Source: CAIWAH01 sp964602595 (GTDB lineage: Bacteria; Verrucomicrobiota; Verrucomicrobiia; Limisphaerales; UBA9464). From it: a DNA stretch of 64,000 bases. Positions 59,147 through 64,000 of the stretch are shown here, piece by piece (within the stretch, counting starts at the first letter, position 1; every line of letters starts with the position of its first letter). Under the pieces are notes generated by a model that did not search any database, was not told where the DNA came from, and saw only the letters and a program-made list of their open reading frames with translations. The DNA is taken from contig CAZRRO010000010.1 in NCBI GenBank assembly GCA_964602595.1, positions 1 through 64,000 on the forward strand, given 5' to 3'. The position numbers and the translations under genes are program-made.

Positions 59147-62100
59147 TCAGTTCCCCGTCAGATACTTCAGCAGTTCGATCTGCTCGCGGTCAGGCAGGGA
59201 TTCCAGCAGACCCTCGGGCATCAGTGATCGGTCGCTAGTTTCGCGTTTGGTGATGTCGGACTTGGCGACGACGACCTGTTCGGCGGTGGTGCGCAACGTC
59301 AGGGCGCTGCCGGTTTCGCTGAGAATCAGGCCGGAGATCGTGTCGCCGGCCTTGGTTTCGACGGTGGTCATCTGAAAGTCGGAGCCGATGACCGCATTGG
59401 GGTCCATCACGTTCTCCAGAAAGTAGCGGATGCCGTTCTTGCCGGCACCGGTGAGTTCGGGCCCTAGGCGCTGGCCGTCTTGGCCGAGGACGTGGCAGGA
59501 CATGCAGAGCTTCTGGAAATGCTTCCGGCCCTCGTTCGCCGAGTAGGCCCAGAGCGGCGCCTCGTCGAAGGTCTTCTGGAGCTTCGCCATCGCGGCTTCC
59601 TTCTCGGCCGGGCTGTTGCCGATGCGGCCCCAGGTGGCGGTGACGCGGCGGGTAACCTCGGCGTCCTTCAGCCCGGCGAGCTGGCGGACGTGGAACCCCG
59701 TGAGCAGGTCGCGCTTGAGCGAACCCGACGCGACGGCGTCGAGTAGCGCAATGGCGAAGGTGGGCCGGCTGGTCAGCGTGGCGAGCGCGGCGCCGCGGTC
59801 GTTGGCGTTGAATTGGGTGACACGGGCAAGCAGGGCCGGGGCGATTTCCGGGGCGTTGAAGCGGCTGAGCAAACTGATCGTCGGCGTTCGGAAGGCGTCG
59901 TCGTCGAGCAGGGCGAGGAAGACGGGCAACGCGGCGGCATCCTGCGCGCGGTTGAGCACGGCGAAGGCGTGCTTGCGGTCGTCGGCGCCGGCCTGGCGGT
60001 CGGCGAGCGTGGTGCGGAGGCGCGAGAACATCGACGAATCACCGAACACGGCGGCAAGGCGTTCGGCGTCGCGCTGGATGCGGCGGTCGGGATTCGCGTA
60101 TAGCGCGGTGGCGGTTTCCTTCCATGCCTCGGGCTGCGGCACATTGGCGCGCGGTTCCATCGCCAGCCAAACCCCTGCGAGCCGAGCGCGGAGGTCGTCA
60201 CCATCCAACCGGCCAAGACTGCGGATGACGTGGTTCAGCGGCTCGCCTTCCAGCGTCGCGCCATACCAATAAATCCAGTCCTTCAGCGCCGGGATGGCGG
60301 TGCGGGTGGCAAGGTAAAAGGCCTTGTCCGGCGACTTGGCCATCAGGGGCGCGAGGCCGTGCCAAAGGAGCAGGGGCAGGTTGCGGTCCGCCTTGTCTTC
60401 GACCCGCTGGGCGAGGGCGGTCGCCAGTTTCCAGCCGGTCTCGGCGGGCACGCGTTGGATTGCCGAGGCCAAGAACCGGCGAACCACCGGCGATGGGTCT
60501 TGGGCGGCGAGTCTGCTCAGTTCGCCCGACAAGGTGGCGGAGGGTTTCCAATCTTCGGTCGCGAGCTGCACGGCCCAACCGCGGACAAATTCGTCGGCGT
60601 CATTTAACGCGCCAGGGAGCAGGGAACTGCCCATGCCCATTTCGTGGGCGGTCCAGAGCCCGAGCAAGCGGGTGGGTGCATCCGGCGAATTCCTGGCCAA
60701 GGAAACGACCTTCGTCTTGGCCGTGGCGGTGAGGGGGCGTTTTCCCTGGCCGCGTTCACCGAGCAGCCGCTTGGCGGTGCGCGCATGCCACGCGTTCCGG
60801 TGGGTAAGCAGGTCGGCGAGTTCCTCGTCCGACTTCGCGGCAAGGTCGACCTTCACCGGCTTGTAGGTCGCCTGCCACTGCATCCGGTAGAGGCGGCCGT
60901 TGGTGCGATCCCACCGTTCGGTGTTCGGGTTGTGGCAGTGCTGAGGGTCATACCAGTCGATGAAATAGACCGCGCCGTCGGGGCCGTATTGGAGGTCCAC
61001 CGCGACGTATTTTGGGTCGCTGCAGAAGAACTGGTCCTTGCCGGCGTGAACCGTGTTGTAGCCGGAAGCCTCGCGGAGGTTGACCTGCTGGTTGATCTGG
61101 TGGCCGTGAAGGTTGTGCGTGAACAGGTGGCCGCGGAATTCGGCCGGCCAGTTGTCGCCGAGATAAATCATCGTGCCGACGTGCGAGTGGCCGCCATAGA
61201 TCGCGTCGCTGCCGCGCACCCCGGCGCCGCCCGCACCGTGGTCGTAGCGGGCGGAGGCCAGCAGGAAGTTGCGGAAGCCGGGGAAATCGGCCGGAGGGTT
61301 CGCGACGATGAAGGGCGCGTAGTTCGCGTTGGCCTGGTTCCAGAACTGGCCGCCCTGCATGACGTGCGTGGTGCCACCGCGACCCCAGTAGCTGCGGCAG
61401 TGGGTCATGAAGAGTTCGCCGTGCTCATCGTAGTCGAGGCCCCACGGATTGCTGCCACCGTGCGCGAAGACCTCGAACTCGTGGCGCACCGGATGGTAAC
61501 GCCACACACCGGCGCGGAGTTCGGTGCGTTCGCTGTCCTTCGCGCCGGGCTTGCCGATGTGGGCGAGGTTGAACACGCCCTGGATGCCATAGAGCCAGCC
61601 GTCGGGGCCCCAGAGGAAGCTGTTCAGGCACTCGTGGGTATCCTGGTAGCCGAAGCCGTCCAGCAACACCTGCGGTGGGGCGTCGGGCACATCGTCTTGA
61701 TTGGTGTCCGCGATGAAGAGGAGTTCCGGGGCGGCGCCGACCCACACGCCGCCGTGGCCGACCTCGAAGCCGCTGACGAGGTTCAGACCTTCCGCGAAGA
61801 CCTTCCGGGTCTCGAAGCTACCGTCGCCGTCCTTGTCTTCGAAGATGACGAGCTTGTCCTCGCCCTGGCCGGCCGGACGTTTGGTCGGATAGCTGTAGGC
61901 TTCGGTGACCCAGATGCGGCCGCGCTCGTCGAAAGCAAAGGCGACCGGCTGATGCAGATCCGGTTCGCCCACCACGAGGTCCACCTGGAAACCTTCAGGC
62001 ACATACATTTGGGCGACCGTCTGTTGCGGGCCGGTCTTGCCGGGGCGGGGAACCGGGTTGGGCTTCAGGTGCTGGAGCACCGGACTCGACTTGAGCCGCT

Positions 62101-62209
62101 CGACGTTGGGCAGGGGATCTTCGGCGCGGGCGAATGGCGCCCAGGGGACAGAGGCCGCGGCGGCCAGGGCGACCGCCCGCCGAGGCGACAGGGACGAGAG
62201 GAGAGACAT
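59147..62209 (-). CDS. PVC-type heme-binding membrane-bound dehydrogenase
   Basis: 1020 aa. Signal peptide (AVALAAAASVPWAPFARA), then an N-terminal six-bladed propeller of the PVC dehydrogenase family (YVPEGFQVDLVVGEPDLHQP, FDERGRIWVTEAYSYPTKRP, DGWLYGIQGVF, HGGSNPWGLDYDEHGELF, FIDWYDPQHC). A long alpha-helical HEAT-like region follows (about 430-880), and a C-terminal cytochrome c domain with CMSCH. Such proteins oxidise unknown, probably carbohydrate, substrates in planctomycetes and verrucomicrobia. The adjacent esterase and truncated gene point to a polysaccharide-use cluster. Confidence 0.93.
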   Translation of the reverse strand: MSLLSSLSPRRAVALAAAASVPWAPFARAEDPLPNVERLKSSPVLQHLKPNPVPRPGKTGPQQTVAQMYVPEGFQVDLVVGEPDLHQPVAFAFDERGRIWVTEAYSYPTKRPAGQGEDKLVIFEDKDGDGSFETRKVFAEGLNLVSGFEVGHGGVWVGAAPELLFIADTNQDDVPDAPPQVLLDGFGYQDTHECLNSFLWGPDGWLYGIQGVFNLAHIGKPGAKDSERTELRAGVWRYHPVRHEFEVFAHGGSNPWGLDYDEHGELFMTHCRSYWGRGGTTHVMQGGQFWNQANANYAPFIVANPPADFPGFRNFLLASARYDHGAGGAGVRGSDAIYGGHSHVGTMIYLGDNWPAEFRGHLFTHNLHGHQINQQVNLREASGYNTVHAGKDQFFCSDPKYVAVDLQYGPDGAVYFIDWYDPQHCHNPNTERWDRTNGRLYRMQWQATYKPVKVDLAAKSDEELADLLTHRNAWHARTAKRLLGERGQGKRPLTATAKTKVVSLARNSPDAPTRLLGLWTAHEMGMGSSLLPGALNDADEFVRGWAVQLATEDWKPSATLSGELSRLAAQDPSPVVRRFLASAIQRVPAETGWKLATALAQRVEDKADRNLPLLLWHGLAPLMAKSPDKAFYLATRTAIPALKDWIYWYGATLEGEPLNHVIRSLGRLDGDDLRARLAGVWLAMEPRANVPQPEAWKETATALYANPDRRIQRDAERLAAVFGDSSMFSRLRTTLADRQAGADDRKHAFAVLNRAQDAAALPVFLALLDDDAFRTPTISLLSRFNAPEIAPALLARVTQFNANDRGAALATLTSRPTFAIALLDAVASGSLKRDLLTGFHVRQLAGLKDAEVTRRVTATWGRIGNSPAEKEAAMAKLQKTFDEAPLWAYSANEGRKHFQKLCMSCHVLGQDGQRLGPELTGAGKNGIRYFLENVMDPNAVIGSDFQMTTVETKAGDTISGLILSETGSALTLRTTAEQVVVAKSDITKRETSDRSLMPEGLLESLPDREQIELLKYLTGN

Positions 62210-62349
62210 GCCGTGGGGAATACCCCAGCGGCTGGCCGGTGTAAAAGGGAACGCGCGGAGGTTTCGCGACCGTGAGCCGTTGCGAGGGGAGGCTCGAAAG
62301 GCCGCGCCGCGGGCGTTTTACGGCAACCCGCGGCGCAAGCTCCAATGGT

Positions 62350-63498
62350 TCAGCGGAACAGTTGCGGTGCGAACTCGTTCAGGTAGTCCCGCCACTTGTC
62401 CCAGGTGTGCGCTCCGTCCGTCTCCTTGTAGACCACGTCGAATTTGTGGCCCTTGAACATCTCGACGGTCTTGCGTGTGGTTTCGACCAGGAAGTCGTCC
62501 TTGCCCGTGGCAAACCAGAAAAGCTTCAACCCCTCCTTCAGTTTCGCGTCGTCGAGGATGGCCTTGTGCTTCTCCTCAAAGCTCGGCCCCTGCGGCGCGG
62601 GCGCTCCCGGACGTTGCACGATGCCGAAGATGCCCGAGCTATACACCCCGAGGTAGGCGAACTTCTCCAGGTGCGGCACGCCGATGTTCAGCGTGTGCGC
62701 GCCGCCCATCGACAGGCCGGCGATCGCGCGGTTCGCCCGGTCGGTGTGGACCCGATACTGCTTCTCGACGGTCGGCAGAATGTCGCTGACGAAGTCCGGC
62801 TCGAACTCGCCCGACATGGAGCCGCGTCCGAAGCTGAACGGCCCGGTGTGGCCGGCCGGCATCACAACGACCATCGGCTTGGCATTCCCGGCGGCGATCA
62901 GGTTGTCGAGGATGAACCCGGCGCGCCCCACCGTGCTCCATGAATTGTCAGAGTCGAAGGCACCGTGCAGCAGGTAGAACACGGGATACTTGCCGGCGCC
63001 GGCCTCGTAGCCCGGTGGCGTGTAAACGTGCATCCGGCGGAACTTCTTGAGCGTGGATGACCAGTAGGTCACCTGCGCCACCGCGCCGTGCGGCACGTCC
63101 TTGGTGTCCTGCCCGTCGGCACCCGCGACATTGACGAGACTCCAAGTGTTCTCGTTGGACTCACTCGTCTTTGGGTTGCGCGGATCAACCACCGACACGC
63201 CGTCCACGTTGAAGTTGTAGCGGTAGCTGCCGGGAGGCACCGGCCCGAAGGTGATTTCCCACACGCCGTTGGTTCCCTTGGTCATGTCCTTGCCCTGGCC
63301 GAGCCCGGGTAGGTCGCTGCCGGCGAGTTTCACGGATTCCGCCTTGGGCGCGGCAACGCGGAAGGTGATCTGGCGGTCCGCCGAAACCTCGGGCGAGGTT
63401 GGGGGCGGCGTCTGGTTCGGTCGCTGGGCGAGGGCTGTGAACGTGAGGGATAGGGCCGCCAAAACTCCGGCGACGGTGGAGCAGTTGATGCGTTTCAT
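62350..63498 (-). CDS. Secreted esterase with CBM48-like N-domain
   Basis: 382 aa. Signal peptide (VAGVLAALSLTFTALA), then an E-set/CBM48-like domain (ITFRVAAPKAESVKLAGSD, GVWEITFGPVPPGSYRYNFN), then the esterase core (RRMHVYTPPGYEAGAGKYPV, YLLHGAFDSDNSW, nucleophile Ser263 in GLSMGGAH and His in ETDGAHTWDKW). This layout is shared by feruloyl/acetyl xylan esterases next to glycan-degrading genes. ATG at 63498 begins the signal peptide. 41 bp follow the upstream gene's stop, so they form an operon. Confidence 0.87.
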   Translation of the reverse strand: MKRINCSTVAGVLAALSLTFTALAQRPNQTPPPTSPEVSADRQITFRVAAPKAESVKLAGSDLPGLGQGKDMTKGTNGVWEITFGPVPPGSYRYNFNVDGVSVVDPRNPKTSESNENTWSLVNVAGADGQDTKDVPHGAVAQVTYWSSTLKKFRRMHVYTPPGYEAGAGKYPVFYLLHGAFDSDNSWSTVGRAGFILDNLIAAGNAKPMVVVMPAGHTGPFSFGRGSMSGEFEPDFVSDILPTVEKQYRVHTDRANRAIAGLSMGGAHTLNIGVPHLEKFAYLGVYSSGIFGIVQRPGAPAPQGPSFEEKHKAILDDAKLKEGLKLFWFATGKDDFLVETTRKTVEMFKGHKFDVVYKETDGAHTWDKWRDYLNEFAPQLFR

Positions 63499-63539
63499 GA
63501 GCTGATGTGAGATAGGACTTGCCGGCAACGCGATCGGTT

Positions 63540-64000
63540 TCACGGCTTCGGTTCTGTCGGGACAAACCGGATCGACGCGAGCGACATCAGCGTGGCGCCG
63601 GGTTTGGCGGTTTCGTTGCGGAAGTTCAGGAACAGGGAATGGCGTCCAGTCACACCGGCGAGCGGAACCACCACCGGTGGCCGGCTGGCGAACCGCTGGG
63701 GCCGGGGCGCATCGGCGTCCAAGGCCGGCGCGCTGGCGGAAGGTGGTCCGGCGGATCCGACGGCGGCCTTGCCGACGAGCGGGCCATCGGCGGCGTCGAG
63801 ACGGACTTCGATGTCGCCACCCAGGTGGCCGGCGGGGGGGATCACGTTGGCGGACAGTTCGAGGGCACGGACCCCGGTCAAATCGACGTTGGTGAAGCCC
63901 AACTGTGCGCCGGCGGACGCGGTGCCGCCGCGGCTTCCGATTTCGACACCCTGGATCACGTCGGCCTGGGCCGGAGACAGCGAGGGATTTCGCAACACCC
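63540..64000 (-). CDS. Partial gene: C-terminal beta-domain of a large PVC exported protein
   Basis: At least 153 aa are visible; the 5' end is beyond the right edge. The sequence (RNPSLSPAQADVIQGVEIGS, GDIEVRLDAADGPLVGKAAV, VVVPLAGVTGRHSLFLNF) resembles the CBM6-like C-terminal domain of ThuA/cytochrome-type proteins common in this phylum, where it follows a dehydrogenase or hydrolase core. The likely role is carbohydrate binding, but the catalytic part is not in view. Confidence 0.65.
   Translation of the reverse strand, partial: VLRNPSLSPAQADVIQGVEIGSRGGTASAGAQLGFTNVDLTGVRALELSANVIPPAGHLGGDIEVRLDAADGPLVGKAAVGSAGPPSASAPALDADAPRPQRFASRPPVVVPLAGVTGRHSLFLNFRNETAKPGATLMSLASIRFVPTEPKP

Overview
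The window reads as chromosomal DNA of a high-GC, Gram-negative member of the Planctomycetes-Verrucomicrobia-Chlamydiae (PVC) group, most likely a free-living verrucomicrobium of the Pedosphaera/Limisphaerales kind. This rests on PSCyt1/DUF1549/DUF1553 cytochromes paired with Tat-exported DUF1501 proteins, a PVC-type heme-binding dehydrogenase, PQQ-propeller and soluble sugar dehydrogenases, two DUF5009 acyltransferases, an lpxB gene (lipid A, so an outer membrane) and a complete TonB apparatus. Coding density is high. Many neighbours overlap by ATGA or GTGA, and starts other than ATG are frequent.

Layout. 0.2-7.6 kb: a decayed acyltransferase fragment, a HEAT/carbohydrate-binding-like secreted protein, a PQQ propeller, then a CHASE-GAF-PAS hybrid histidine kinase overlapping a sugar dehydrogenase. 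7.7-9.0 kb: tRNA-Met(CAT) and a glycerate kinase. 9.2-17.8 kb: a PSCyt/DUF1553 cytochrome with two tandem DUF1501 partners, a secreted alpha/beta hydrolase and a Tat-exported metallophosphoesterase. 17.8-18.0 kb: tRNA-Glu and tRNA-Lys on the minus strand, with a shared promoter and terminator. 18.2-26.4 kb: a second PSCyt/DUF1553 protein with a LamG-like insert, two DUF5009 acyltransferases, and an ABC binding protein plus ATPase with no permease. 26.5-34.3 kb: a group-2 sigma-70, a polyprenol-phosphate mannosyltransferase, phnA, a thioredoxin-like ferredoxin, a YgjP/SprT metallopeptidase, a leucine-rich-repeat protein, a B12-binding radical SAM enzyme and lpxB. 34.5-46.6 kb: a MgtC/DUF4010 membrane protein, a GH5-like glycosidase, a GT2, pyruvate kinase, a PMT/ArnT-type transferase behind two coupled mini-ORFs, an M48 peptidase, an EEP-family phosphatase and HemW.

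46.7-58.4 kb is the most integrated unit: DUF3450, an extended ExbB, a short ExbB, ExbD, TonB, a TPR protein, a TonB-dependent receptor and an exported beta-helix protein, in that order on one strand. I read it as one outer-membrane uptake system: energizer, receptor and surface or secreted partner. The beta-helix gene carries an internal direct repeat with a 1302-bp period, of which 1039 bp look identical. After a strong terminator come a small membrane protein/HTH pair with palindromic upstream DNA, then a minus-strand cluster: the PVC heme-binding dehydrogenase, a CBM48-like esterase, and a protein running off the right edge.

The least expected signals are the exact internal duplication in the beta-helix gene, a palindromic element sitting in frame inside hemW, the coupled mini-ORF leader before the ArnT-like gene, and TAGCCT-like -10 motifs so close to several start codons that those mRNAs should be almost leaderless. 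I see no CRISPR array, transposase, integrase, prophage or rRNA.
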